Below are positions 21,841-32,850 of a stretch of DNA of 64,000 nucleotides, in pieces. This DNA is from Eledone cirrhosa (taxonomy: Eukaryota; Mollusca; Cephalopoda; Octopoda; Eledonidae). The stretch lies in assembly GCA_964016885.1 (NCBI GenBank), contig OZ024740.1, forward strand, positions 293,433,217-293,497,216. Direction: 5' to 3'. The notes under the pieces were generated by a model. The model ran no database searches. It saw only the letters and a program-made list of their open reading frames with translations, and had not been told where the DNA came from. The position numbers and the translations under genes were made by a program. The first letter of the stretch is position 1. Every line of letters starts with the position of its first letter.

Positions 21841-22529
21841 CATATGTCTTCATGTAAAATAGACATTAAATGATGATGATTATCCTAAATTAAAAGTAAT
21901 AAAAATTCATTAAAAAATATGCATCTCTAACACCAGGTATGCATGTCTTTCAACTAGGATTAGGAAACTGAAAATTCGACTAGCTTCAGTACACTTCAAA
22001 AATAGTATTATATCTTAGTCATAGTTACAGTAACTGCCTCAGATGGCATCTTCTTTTAGCTAAACATGGAAGTAATCATTTTTCTCCTGGTCAAATGTCC
22101 CAAACCACTAACTGATCATAGACCCATCCATCCACCAAATCCTATCCCACATATGTGGCCTCCGAGGAAGATATATTTGCAATGGTTTTCTTCTCACAAG
22201 CATTAATGGAGGTGCTGGTAACCTCTGGCGTGTTCACCTCGAACATTTGTTTTAGTTGAAGCTTGCCCATCTACCCATTGGTGAATGTCGACTACAATAC
22301 AGAGCATTTTGATATCCCCATCAGGAATGTGCAGTGAATGCTTCACCAGGTGTAACAGAGTTACACATTGGCACACCTGAACTATGAAATATTTGCATAT
22401 CATGCTGTGATTTCCTATATTTATTCTATTCAAAAACAAATGTTCAGTTGTTAAAAAAAAATGAAAGAAAAAATGTATTACACATGAAAACTACTTAAGC
22501 CGAGATGAACAATACATTAGCAATGTTAA
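21841..22529. other. Unannotated stretch
   Basis: No gene. The 78-codon minus frame at 22203-22439 has no recognised domain. Confidence 0.45.
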
Positions 22530-22530
22530 T

Positions 22531-22574
<44 letters not shown>

Positions 22575-23370
22575 TATCATCAAGAATCTGTTTTCCCTGC
22601 AAGCAAGGATTGAACATGTTGTCAGAGACCAGTCCATACTCAAGTGGAGTCTCTAACTTCCAGGCAAACTGGGGGCCCAACATACAATCCCGTACTCTAC
22701 CAAATGCATTTTATCATAACATGAACACTAGGGAAGTTGATGTGTTTGGTATAGATAGAGCCATGACAACTTCCCTAGAGTTGATGGCATGATATATATA
22801 TATATATATCATCGTTTAAAACATATATATATATATATCATCATCGTTTAAAACATATATATATATATATATATAATTTATATATAAATCAATATATATA
22901 TATCATCATCATCATCATTTAATATCCACTTCCCCTGCTAGCAAAAGATGGGCAGCTCTTTACAGATGAAGTCAGTACTAAAGTAGGGGTATTGACCTCT
23001 CAGACAGGTTGAAAGTTTGCATCTTGCTTACATACAGTCCCAACTTCTACCAAGTGCATTTTGACATGGTACTAGCACAAGAGAAATATTGTCATGTCTT
23101 TGACATAGCTGATGAGTCCTCTCAACCCTTGTTTAGCAATCTTTTATGGCAGGATGCCCTTCTTATTACCAACTACTTTACAGTATGTACTAGGTGTATT
23201 TATTGTGTAGATCACCAACAATAGAGAGGCTGTCATGCTGTGACACATCTAAAGTATCTACTCAATCCTTTTAAGCATGGTTTCTACGGTGAGGTGCCCT
23301 TCCTATCACCAACCACCTTACAGAGTGTACTGGGTGCATGTTCATGGCACCAACACTGATAGGCAGTTAG
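22530..23370 (-). repeat. Decayed LINE/SINE 3' tails with (ATC)n and (TA)n
   Basis: Two elements (about 22530-22790 and 22893-23370), each starting in (ATC)n on the + strand with CCCTGCAAGCAAGGATTG- or CCCCTGCTAGCAAAAGATG-type sequence. They are highly diverged from the tails at 14395 or 51600. Poly-Ser and poly-Asp frames over the (ATC)n are artefacts. Confidence 0.55.
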
Positions 23371-23444
23371 TTATTTTCCCAACTGAAGAGCTTTGTTAGC
23401 TCTGTTGGGGTTGGGGGTTAGAGGAGAAGGAAAATAACAATGAC

Positions 23445-23477
<33 letters not shown>

Positions 23478-24302
23478 AGGAAAAAGAAAAGGGCTGATTG
23501 CCAGATCTGACAAAGGAAACAATGTTTCCATGATCTTTCCATTGTTTATATTATGTACTGGTCACAACTCATGGCAAAAGGAGTTGGAATTTGAAGAAAA
23601 TATGAAAAAATAAAGGAGTCTTGTGAGAGGCAAAAGTGACAGCATATATTGCTGCTAGCTGAGGGAGGTTGTAGATTTATGACTAAATACACCATGTTTT
23701 TATTTGCTTGACATTGGACTTGGAAAGGAGAGAATACTTCTTGCCGTATGACATATACACAATGGTTAGAGAAACAGATCGAGACGGGTGAGCCAGACTA
23801 AGACATCATTTGCGGCTTTATGGATTGCCTCCTGACTGCTGGGAAAACATCAGAGGGTGCAATCCAGAGCAAGCAGTACTGCCTAGTCAGGGTTTGTACA
23901 GTAAAATGCTGGGCTGTCTTTCATTTCCCATCAAGAAGGCGAGTAGAGAAGGTGTACAAGAGGTGAAGAGGGAGGAGGATAAAGCAATATGGTAGAGGCA
24001 TTTAAGTGAAAGATCAACACTGAGAGCTAAAAGCAGACCACTCAGCTCAGATTAAACATCATAATACCTGAATAATGAGATATGGGATGGTGGCATTACA
24101 ACAGCATCATGATTCTGGTGATAGAAGCAAGGATAACAAGGAAAAACATATTATGGAGGGGACCTTAAAAACTAAACATTCCTTTGTAGCATCAATGCTA
24201 CTTGGCACCACTGGAGGCTGTGATGCTGAAATTGTTGAGATCTCCAGTTGACAGCTGAATATAGGATTGTCTTGTAGTGCAAGCTGTATGTAGAACATTA
24301 CA
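23371..24302. other. Unannotated stretch
   Basis: (GAT)n at 23440-23476. A 61-codon + frame (23810-23995) has no recognised domain. Nothing else is seen. Confidence 0.45.
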
Positions 24303-24306
24303 TTAA

Positions 24307-24525
24307 CACTTTAGCATTTTAATTGGCCATATTCGGCCAGATTTCTCTCACCTCTTTCTGTTTAAACCAGTCATAACCAGCCTCTTATACTGATATTAAG
24401 GTATTGTTCACAAAATAAGTAATATCAAAATCTCATGGATTCAATATTATGTGAGATAGTTAGGTAAGGTAAAGCCTTTATCATGAAAATACAAGTAAGT
24501 ATAGAGTAATGTAAATGCTAAAGGG
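24307..24525 (+). mobile_element. TTAA-flanked MITE, family 1
   Basis: TTAA at 24303-24306 and 24526-24529 flank ends CACTTTAGCATTTTAATTGG and TAAATGCTAAAGGG. The interior (ATATCAAAATCTCATGGATT) matches the copies at 43847 and 55853. No ORF. Confidence 0.8.
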
Positions 24526-24561
24526 TTAAAGTAAAGGTACTATCGGGTATCAAATAATCGT

Positions 24562-24760
24562 CACCCTCCCACTCAATGCTTATTAGTTTTTCAGATTTTC
24601 CCACCACCTCCTGGTCTTATTCCACCCAACACACCACCACCCTTCACCCTGCTTATTACATTTTGCTGCTCTATCTACGGTGAAATTTTATTTTAAGTTG
24701 TAGCATTCTATAGATGTTAAAAAACATTATACATGACAAAAAAAGAACATTACAAGAAAT
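24562..24760 (+). repeat. Interspersed repeat F, next to (CTT)n
   Basis: About 200 bp that recur as the reverse complement at 42724-42921 (shared landmarks CACCCTGCTTATTACATTTT and ATTCTATAGATGTTAAAAAA). In both places the repeat ends exactly at a (CTT)n/(GAA)n tract. No coding potential. Confidence 0.85.
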
Positions 24761-25425
24761 CTCTTCTTCTTCTTCTTCTTCTTCTTCTTCTTCTTCTTCT
24801 TTGCCCACTTATTCCTGAGAGGGTTGTGGGAGCAGAGTCCATAAACACTCCTTCCAGTGGGTCCTGTCAGAAGCAACCATCTCCAACTGGTCCAGCTGGA
24901 TCCCCAAGTGGGAGCAGCCAAGCTCATGGACGTTATCCAGTTGGATTTGCCCATAAAATATGTCCAGCGATTCTTTCCTGAGACATTCTAACCACATACC
25001 CATAGTATCAGACCTGTGATCTCTCTATTCAGAGAAGTAGTGGCTCTACTTGGAGTGACTCTCTGATCTCCGAGCTACACACTCTATTGAGTAATGTTAC
25101 TCCAAAGAACCTTTGAAGGAACCCTATTTTGGCTGTTTGTATTCACAATATTATTCTTTCAGTCATTACCCAAGATACATGACAATAGGTAAAGGTTGGC
25201 ACAAAAAACGAATTGAAGATAGCGAGTTTGGCTTTTACACCCACCCCTCTTCTTCTGAGTACCAGATGCTGAAGCTGCAATTCTTGCACTTAATTCAACC
25301 TCTTGCCTTCCATCACTTGTGAACACGCTCCTGAGATACTTGTAACATCTCCATCTACTTCAGTGAAACTCCATTCACATGTAGAGTGCACTGCATAAGC
25401 TTCCTTGAGAGGGAGAGTGTCTCAG
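24761..25425 (-). pseudogene. RTE-type LINE, C-terminal fragment with (GAA)n tail
   Basis: On the minus strand, from 25425 down, the frames give LHVNGVSLK, RSQVW..GYVVRMSQERIAG, NVHELGCSHLGI and DQLEMVASDRTHW. These are in the order expected for the thumb and C-terminal region of RTE/BovB-class proteins (YLG-downstream, GHV.RM, ELGWSRLGI, MVA.DR..W). Frameshifts and stops are frequent. The 3' end runs into (GAA)n (24761-24800 as CTT), the microsatellite tail of this family. Confidence 0.75.
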
Positions 25426-25428
25426 TTT

Positions 25429-25650
25429 CACAGCACTAATTCGATTCCTGGGCTGGGTTGTGTGCTGTGATCTTGAGCATAACACTTCATTTCACATTGC
25501 TCCAGTATACTCAGCTGAAAATGAGTATCAGCAGTAGCTGGGAGTTTAACCCTGTGATGGACTGGCATCCTGTCTTGTACTCTCAGCCGCTTCTCGGTAT
25601 GAAACTGGGATAACACCAGCCAAATGAGCCTTCTGGCTTGACACAGACAG
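25429..25650 (+). repeat. tRNA-derived SINE, second family
   Basis: 5'-truncated at box B (ATTCGATTCCTGGGC), with CATTTCACATTGCTCCAGTA, AACCCTGTGATGGACTGGCA and the GCCTTCTGGCTTGACACAGA end. It follows the RTE fragment immediately. Confidence 0.8.
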
Positions 25651-26150
25651 ATTTCAGACTTGGTTCAACCAGAAGTTATGGTAAAAGTCACTTGCCCAAG
25701 GTAGCACATGTGTACAATCCTGGAACTAAGTTTGTAAAGTGAACGTTTTAACCATTCAGCCATACTGTACTTATAGTATATATATTATACACACACAATT
25801 ATAGTATATACATTATATACACACAATTATATAATGTCTCACAGGAGACACAAACACTAAAATGTGAAGTAAAATGAAAGTAAAATTTATATATATATAT
25901 ATGTATGTACAAGAAATGTCAGCATGAATGGACCTGTTATTTATATCTAAAGACATTTTTTCCAATTCCAACCCACCCGTCCCCTCAATCTATCTTATTT
26001 CTCATGCTTTCTTCTGATGAGGGACCAGCGTCCAAAACGTTAAGACCCTCTTCCTGCTATATCAAGCGTTAACCTAATATATACCTTCCATAGACTGTAC
26101 CGATTGTATTGTTATTTCTGTTTACCTTTTACATACATATATATATATAT
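25651..26150. other. SINE remnant and hammerhead-like repeat
   Basis: 25672-25770 is a minus-strand tRNA-SINE remnant (TCACTTGCCCAAGGTAG). From about 25920 runs a repeat also present at 27965-28140. It carries CTGATGA (26014-26020), a GGAC/GTCC stem (26022-26025 and 26030-26033) and then AAAAC where a hammerhead would have GAAAC. Confidence 0.5.
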
Positions 26151-26179
26151 ATATTTGTGTGTGTGTGTCTAGGTGTATT

Positions 26180-26233
<54 letters not shown>

Positions 26234-26678
26234 GAGAGAGAGATTCATATATATACATATATATACATAATTACATACATGTATATGTGTATATATATAT
26301 ATGCAAGTATATATATTATAAATATACATGTTTGTCTATAAGTGATTATGTGTAATTGTGTGGGAGGAAAATGTGTGAGAGAGTGGGAGACAAGAGCAAT
26401 TGGGAGACAGCCAATCAGGATACTTACCTGCTGGAAGTAAATAAAGGTATCACGTGACATGAAAAACAAATGAACTGAGAAAACCACTAATTCAAAAATG
26501 TCTTTTCTGGGGAAGGTTTACTTACAGAGAATTTTAACAGGTTTCCTCTACAACTGAAATTAGAGGTAAGTACATGTTTTATGTTCTCACATATATACAC
26601 AGATACACACAAACAAATATGCACACATGTACATGCACACACATGCATGTCTGTAAAATTATTCATGAATATATGCGT

Positions 26679-26723
<45 letters not shown>

Positions 26724-27118
26724 TATATAGTTTTTACATTCATTTAATTTATTGATTTATTGATATTTTATTTGAGTGACCCGAATCTTCCTGGTCGTTC
26801 TTTTTCGGCTGTATGGGTGATTTTAGACATGATCTCTATGTGTTGGTATTTTAACGATAGTTATAGCTCTGATTTATCCAAATTATTGAGCCCTCTGCCA
26901 CACATATCGGATATTGTTTATCGTTAATTCGTAAGCTGTTTTTCCGATTCTCGATTATTCTACTATATATATATATATATATATATATAACAATATATTT
27001 AGAAACACACAGATACATGCGGACACACACATATATACATGAATGCATCCGCACCCAACTCTTCATAATATATATATATATATATATATATACATACATA
27101 CATACATACATATATATA
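26151..27118. repeat. Microsatellite-rich stretch
   Basis: (TG)n, (TA)n and (CATA)n tracts at about 26137-26330, 26680-26730, 26965-26990 and 27067-27118, with unannotated DNA between. Tyr/Ile-rich open frames here come from (TA)n and are not genes. Confidence 0.8.
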
Positions 27119-27437
27119 TTGGCCTTGCAATCGAAAGGTTGCGAGTTCAATTCTCAGACCGGGTGATGTGTTGTTTCCTTGAGCAAGACACTTTATTTCA
27201 CATTGCTCCAGTTTACTCAGCTGTAGAAATGAGATGATAGGGACTTGGCTCCCTATCATTCCACTGCAAAGTGGTCGTGGAGGTGCCACGGCAAAAAAAG
27301 CACCCAGCACTCACTGTAAATGAGGTTGGTGTTAGGAAGGGCATCCAGCTGTAGAAATCAAGCCAGAATCAGTTGCTGTCCCACCCTTGCAAGCAGGGAA
27401 AAGTGGACGTAAAATGAAAATGATGAAAATGATGATA
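27119..27437 (+). repeat. tRNA-headed SINE, 5'-truncated
   Basis: Starts inside the tRNA-like head (GGCCTTGCAATCGAAAGG) directly after (TA)n. It contains one CACTGTAAA unit and ends CAAGCAGGGAAAAGTGGACG plus a degenerate GAT tail (type B tail). Confidence 0.85.
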
Positions 27438-27450
27438 TATATATATATAT

Positions 27451-27686
27451 GTGAAGGCATGTGGCTGAGTGGTTAGAGAATTGGATTCACAATCGTGAGG
27501 TTGTGTGTTCGAATTCCGCATTGGGCGATACGTTATGTCCTTGGGCAAGACACTTTATTTCATGTTGCTCCTTCTACCCGGAGTTGCGACCGATAGAGAG
27601 TATTAGCAATTGGAAAGACCAATGGAAACATTGTTTCCTCGGTCTGATTTGATGAAAAGTCATTATTTTATGTCCGCTTTTCCCTG

Positions 27687-27690
<4 letters not shown>
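27451..27690 (+). repeat. tRNA-derived SINE, third family
   Basis: Head GTGGCTGAGTGGTTAGAGAA and GTGTGTTCGAATTCCG (boxes A and B), then TTGGGCAAGACACTTTATTT. The second half differs from the other SINEs (GAGTTGCGACCGATAGAGAG, GACCAATGGAAACATTGTTT). It is bordered by (TA)n on both sides. Confidence 0.75.
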
Positions 27691-27740
<50 letters not shown>

Positions 27741-27920
27741 TCATCACCATTTAAATCCATATATATAAAAAAAGCTTTAAGCATCGCTTCATATGTGACA
27801 TCTCTTGTGTTGCATGGCATGGCTGGCTGTAGGCAATTTCCTGGCATGACTAAAATCCATGTCCGTACAGCTCATCCCTAAGTATCACGCAATAGCATTA
27901 CTCGAAATCAAGTTGCAACT

Positions 27921-27966
<46 letters not shown>

Positions 27967-28161
27967 TGACTGAACAAACATGCCTTTTCTGGTCCTTCCT
28001 ATTCTCACCCTATCTTTCTATTTCATCTTTTATTTCTCATTCTATCTTCTGATGAAAAACTAGTGTCTGAAACTTTAAGACTTTTTTCCTACTATATCAA
28101 GCATTAAACTAATATATTTTTTCATTGTACTGTATTGTTTGCTTAAGTGCATCCATTTACT

Positions 28162-28228
<67 letters not shown>

Positions 28229-28260
28229 TATATATATACATATATGCTAGCAGGGAAGGT
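27691..28260. repeat. (TA)n, (CA)n and a diverged repeat
   Basis: (TA)n at 27691-27737 and 27925-27962, (CA)n at 28167-28193. 27965-28140 is related to the repeat at 25920-26110 and carries CTGATGA (28049-28055) and GAAA (28069-28072). Confidence 0.7.
28049..28072 (+). ncRNA. Hammerhead-ribozyme-like core (weak)
   Basis: CTGATGA and GAAA bracket 13 bases that correspond to the stem-loop of the related copy at 26014. The stem is weakened here while GAAA is kept; in the other copy the stem is kept and GAAA is lost. Together they suggest an ancestral intact motif. Confidence 0.3.
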
Positions 28261-28505
28261 GTGAGATCACATGGCCCAATGGTTAGGATGTTGCACTTAG
28301 ATCATAATGCCATTGGTTCGATTCCTGGACAGGATGCCGCATTGCGTTCTTGAGAAAAAAACCCACTTTATTTCATGTTGCTCCAGTACACTCAGTAACA
28401 CCAGCAGTAGCTGTGGCATTAATCCTGCGATAGACCGGCATTCTGTCCAGGGAGTGTCCTGGAAACTGGCCATAAGCACCAATCTGATCTAATGAACCTT
28501 TGGCT
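28261..28505 (+). repeat. tRNA-derived SINE, second-family relative
   Basis: ATGGCCCAATGGTTAGGATG (box A) and TTGGTTCGATTCCTGGACAG (box B), TTTCATGTTGCTCCAGTACA, CCTGCGATAGACCGGCATTC. The end is the GAACCTTTGGCTTAGA motif. Confidence 0.75.
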
Positions 28506-28574
28506 TAGAACAAAATTTAACTAACTTAATTAACTAGCACAGAAAACAAATATTAAATGGTAGTAATAATATAT

Positions 28575-28606
<32 letters not shown>

Positions 28607-28607
<1 letters not shown>

Positions 28608-28951
28608 CGACATTAAACAAATGGAAACTATATTTATAAAACCATATTTATTTCATTATACATATTTCGGGGATACCATATTAAAAATATGGCATGCCTT
28701 CTTCAGATAAAATACAATATATAAACATTTTATAAATAATTTTGACGTACCATAAATATTGACCAACCGTTATGTAAAAAGCTGGTCAATATTGGTCAAT
28801 ATTTATGGTACGTCAAAATTATTTATAAAATGTTTATATATTGTATTTTATCTGAAGAAGGCATGCCATATTTTTAATATGGTATCCCCGAAATATGTAT
28901 AATGAAATAAATATGGTTTTATAAATATAGTTTCCATTTGTTTAATATCGT
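28607..28951. mobile_element. Foldback element, 159-bp arms
   Basis: Arms 28607-28765 and 28793-28951 are reverse complements in register over their whole length (28607 pairs with 28951 and 28765 with 28793) with at most a few mismatches. The spacer is 27 bp. Each arm carries CTGAAGA...GAAA in mirrored orientation. No ORF. The high identity of the arms suggests recent origin or gene conversion. Confidence 0.9.
28852..28893 (+). ncRNA. Hammerhead-like core in foldback arm
   Basis: CTGAAGA (28852-28858) and GAAA (28890-28893) flank a stem made of CCATATT and AATATGG with a three-base loop, extended by GGCAT/ATCCC with mismatches. A mirrored copy lies at 28665-28706 on the minus strand. Stems I and III were not verified. 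Confidence 0.3.
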
Positions 28952-29086
28952 ATATCTACTCCAAAACTTGTTGAGTGCTTTATATCAGTTATAAAATATA
29001 AAATATTTACTTGTTGTAACCCAACAATTTTATATAAAACTTTTGCATATATATATATATATATACATGGAAGATGGATGTTAAAC

Positions 29087-29130
<44 letters not shown>

Positions 29131-29175
29131 CATACATATATACATCATATATGCATACATACATATATACATACA

Positions 29176-29207
<32 letters not shown>

Positions 29208-29727
29208 CACACACATATATATATATATATGCATGTATGTATTATGTATGCATGTATATATGTATGTATGTATGTAATATGTATGTATGTATTATGTATG
29301 TATGATCATCATCATCAACATCATCATTATCATCATCATTTAATGTGTTTTCTCTGCCAGCACAGGTTGTATATATATATATATATATATACTTTACAAT
29401 AAATATGTTGCCCATGTATAGTTATATAGCATTACATGACATTAAAGCAAGTTGTGAATATTTACTGACTAAGGTTTACTTAACATATGATGTCATCCAG
29501 TGTTTGGAATAAGATTCAGTTGTATAGTTTGAGTATTTTCAGTTAAACATTCACAAAACTTTTTTTTTTTTCAAAAAACCTGAAATTATTAAGATAAAAT
29601 AATGAATTAATTTTTAAATCTGAATTTTAAATGTATCTAAAACATCTCAAATGTGAATTGATAAATACATTGAATCAATTTATTTTTTACATTTTTAGAA
29701 GTTATATAAAAATTTTTATTTAATAAA
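28952..29727. repeat. LINE-tail remnants and microsatellites
   Basis: GGAAGATGGATGTTAAACG plus (GAT)n at 29069-29130 and (ATC)n at 29303-29345 are the extreme 3' ends of LINE/SINE copies. (CATA)n lies between. 29400-29727 is AT-rich and unannotated. Confidence 0.7.
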
Positions 29728-30370
29728 TTATACATAAACATATTATATCAACTATATTTTACAGAAGTTATACAATGATGGAAATATTTTGTTATCTGTT
29801 ATACATAAACATATTATGTCAACTATATTTTACAGAAGTTATACAATGATGGAAATATTTTGTTATCTGTTATATATAAACATATTATGTCAACTATATT
29901 TTACAGAAGTTATACAATGATGGAAATGTGAAAAAGAAAAGATAAAAATAAAATTAAGAAATGAACAGAGAGGGGTAGGGGTAAAGAAAGGTAGATTTGG
30001 CTCTATAAGTAGAGGAATTATATTTGTAATCTTACATTTCTTTAATTCTTTTATTCCGGTTTATTAACATGTTTCATGTTTGTAAATATATATATATATT
30101 TTTTTTAATCTTTCAAATTTATTTATTTAAAAACCTGAAATATCTTAATTGGACACAAATTATACAATGATGGAAATATTAAAAAAAGGCTAAAAGCAAA
30201 ATTAAGTAATGGGGAAAAGGGGAAGGTGTTAAAAGGGCAGATCTGGCTGTATAGGAAAGTAAAGGAAAATACTATAAATGCCATATATGAGAAGGAAGAA
30301 AAGAGCAAGGACTAAAGGGAAAGGATTATTTGGCAAGGAAGAATGAGAGGGAAGGGGAGAGGGTGACAGA
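29728..30370 (+). repeat. Interspersed repeat E with three 71-bp units
   Basis: Units start at 29728, 29799 and 29870, exactly 71 bp apart, each with CAACTATATTTTACAGAAG and CAATGATGGAAAT. The purine-rich body follows, then a partial second copy from about 30120. It is the reverse complement of 17885-18262. Confidence 0.8.
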
Positions 30371-31036
30371 CTCAACACCTTGATTGGAGCAGTCTTTCAG
30401 CTGTGCCCCATGAACAAAATTGCAAAGGCATTTCTGCAGACAATGGCTAGCGACACCTGCTGCAACAGCCACCTCACATTGCGGTGCTTCTTCCTCAGAT
30501 GGGCTCCTGTCATTTCAATTTTACAGAGGAGCTCCATGCTGGCATGAGTTGGATGGCATGAGCTATTGTCTCCTTTGACTAATTAATACACTCTTTCTCC
30601 AGAGGATATTGTGTGTATTTTATCATAGAGCCTGTACTGAGAGATTGTCATGTCCTTGACAAGACTAAAGAGCCTTTTCTACATTTAGGTGTCTCTATTC
30701 AATCACTAACCGCGTTACAGAGTATTTTGGGTGTATTTTCTTGTGGTCACAAGAGATGTTGACTTGCCCCGTATGGAAGAAAAGTCCCCTCCACTCTATG
30801 TTGTCTCCATTCTTTCCAGGCAAAAGTGATGGATTTGAAGCAGTGTGGTGAAATGGTAGACAAAGAGTGAAATGGCGATGAAATATGAATATGAAAATGG
30901 AATGAAATGAAAAGGCAATAAGATGATAGGTACATGTTAATTAATGGGGTTGTGACAAGTAGTAGGGGTGGATAATAACAAAAGAGCTGGTGCTGGATAG
31001 CAGCTGATAAATTTGATGACGAGAACAGTGAAGAAT
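30371..31036. other. Unannotated stretch with decayed tail
   Basis: 30500-30740 resembles the diverged 3' tail at 22893-23370 (GTCATGTCCTTGACA, ACCGCGTTACAGAGTATTTT). No gene. The 101-codon minus frame at 30747-31052 is not supported. Confidence 0.45.
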
Positions 31037-31365
31037 TCATCATCATCCTCATGGTACTTTAACCCTTTTCGGGATCGTTGAGACACTTCAGTGTTGAATG
31101 CTGCACCTACTGCCTCCATCTCTGGTTGTCATGGGTGAGTGTTTGGGTTGTGGCAAAGTTCTTTGCTATCCACTCTGCTACGTTGTCTGTCCACAGTTTT
31201 CTCTGTCTGCCCTGCCTTCGCCTTCTCTGCACTGTTCCTTGCAGAATTGTCTTATAGAGTCTGTCCCATCTTGTTACATACCCATACCACCACCTCAGCT
31301 TCCTCCACAGCAGATCTTCAAAGTGGCTTACATTCTTTTGTGAATCTCCTCATTCGTGATAGGTT
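31037..31365 (-). pseudogene. LINE C-terminal fragment (family C)
   Basis: On the minus strand the frames give RWWYGYVTRWDRLYKTILQG, TVQRRRRQGRQRKLWTDNVA and WIAKNFATTQTLTHDNQRWR. This has the order of a GHVTR..KTILQGTV..GGRRRGRQ.K.W.DNI.EW tail known from LINE reverse transcriptases. It ends in a short GAT repeat at 31037-31050. Frameshifts break it. Confidence 0.65.
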
Positions 31366-31868
31366 CTCTGAAAAAAATATATGGCACTGTCATAGTTGAA
31401 ATGTATTTTGGTCTCAGGCCTGCTCAATCAACACTGAGCTTGAGTTTAGCCTTTTCATACCAAATTACCTGAAACCACCTTAGCTGGGAAATGCTAATTT
31501 GCATTAATACAAACTTGACTGGCTATATAATTAATTAGCAGTAGTACTTTGACAGTGTTAAGCATAACAGGAGTGTATATGGAAGCTTATACTATATGTT
31601 TATATACAATAAATATATGGGAGCCTCACTATCAAAACGAAAATATTTTTTCATTACAGAAAAATTATTTTTTCTCTCTTTTGCTCTATGAACACACCAC
31701 AGATGCCAGTAGCAGTTAGAATGCCAGACAGCTGTTTCAAGATTCATTAATCTCTCATCAGTAATATTCACTCAACCTGTACTGACATCAAAACAGACTT
31801 GCCTATACAGATTTTATGTGAGGAACATTTACTGGAGATGGTCATTTGTATACCCCCCCCCCCCTATA
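31366..31868. other. Unannotated stretch
   Basis: ATTAATTAGCAGTAGTACT (about 31531) recurs at 17815. Nothing else is recognised. Confidence 0.4.
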
Positions 31869-32791
31869 TCTATATATATAAAACTGAGGATGTTTGTCTG
31901 TGTGTGTGTGAGTTTGAATCCCTAAAACTAGAGAAGCACCCAGCCGGCTGTTTTCAAACTTTACACATGTAATACTTATGTTTCAGGGAGTGTTCGGAGC
32001 AAAGGAAATTTCAAATTTTCAATGCCCTAGGGACCACATTAGGTGATTTAACGATCTCTCTATATAATTCTTAGTCTTTCTCATTTTAGATAGATACATA
32101 GATATAACATCGCGCCCTTATAATATCTGTCTGTATGTCTGGCTGTCTGCATTACGTCACTTCCCTGAGGATGTCTGTGTGTGTGTGTGTGTCTGTGAGT
32201 TTGAATCCCTAAAACTCGAGAAGTACCCAACCGACTTCTTTCAAACTTTTCATGTGTATTACTTATGTTTGAGGGAGTGTTATGCATATAAAAATTTCAA
32301 CTTTTTGGTCCCCTAGGGCCCGCATTAGTTGAAAAACTGCGTTTTTTCAGGGTTTTGGGGGGTTTTTTTAGGCGTTACGTCAGACCGATTTCCTTGAAAT
32401 TGTAACTATGTATTAGTCAGTCTCTTCTTCATACCGTGAGCAAAGAAAATCCAACTTTTTTATGGATAGGGTCCACATTAGGCGAAAAACTTCATTTTTT
32501 CAGCTTTTTAGGGCTTTTTTGAGGCTATTTTCTAGCCGATTTTCCCGAAATTTCAAGGCATATTATGCACATAAAAAAATTCATTTTCTTGATCCCCTAG
32601 GGCCCGCAGTAGGTGAAAACCTGCATTTTTCCTGCTTCATCGAGGGAAATCTTAAAGATTATCCAGCCCTCAATGTATTTGGTTTATTTTCTTTATATAT
32701 TGTCCACGCATGCAGTTTTCCCACGATTAGGTCTGTTGGCGGCCCGCGTTACAAAATACCTTATCCTGTGCAACGCTGAGTACCACTGCTA

Positions 32792-32792
<1 letters not shown>
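31869..32792 (+). mobile_element. Helitron-like non-autonomous repeat (tentative)
   Basis: Starts TCTATATATATAAAACTGAG and ends CAACGCTGAGTACC...CTGCTAG followed by T, as expected for a Helitron 3' end (CTAG before T). A block of about 200 bp (GAGTTTGAATCCCTAAAACT...CCCTAGGG) is repeated in tandem from about 31900 and about 32200. The 105-codon + frame (32462-32779) has no domain. A relative is at 15681-16237 in reverse. Confidence 0.4.

Positions 32793-32850
<58 letters not shown>

Noticed and set aside
22495..22792. Poly-Asp/poly-Ser frames
   Set aside because: Translation of the (ATC)n tail of a decayed retroelement.
30747..31119. Overlapping 101- and 60-codon minus frames
   Set aside because: They overlap a LINE C-terminal relic and unannotated DNA; no coherent protein.
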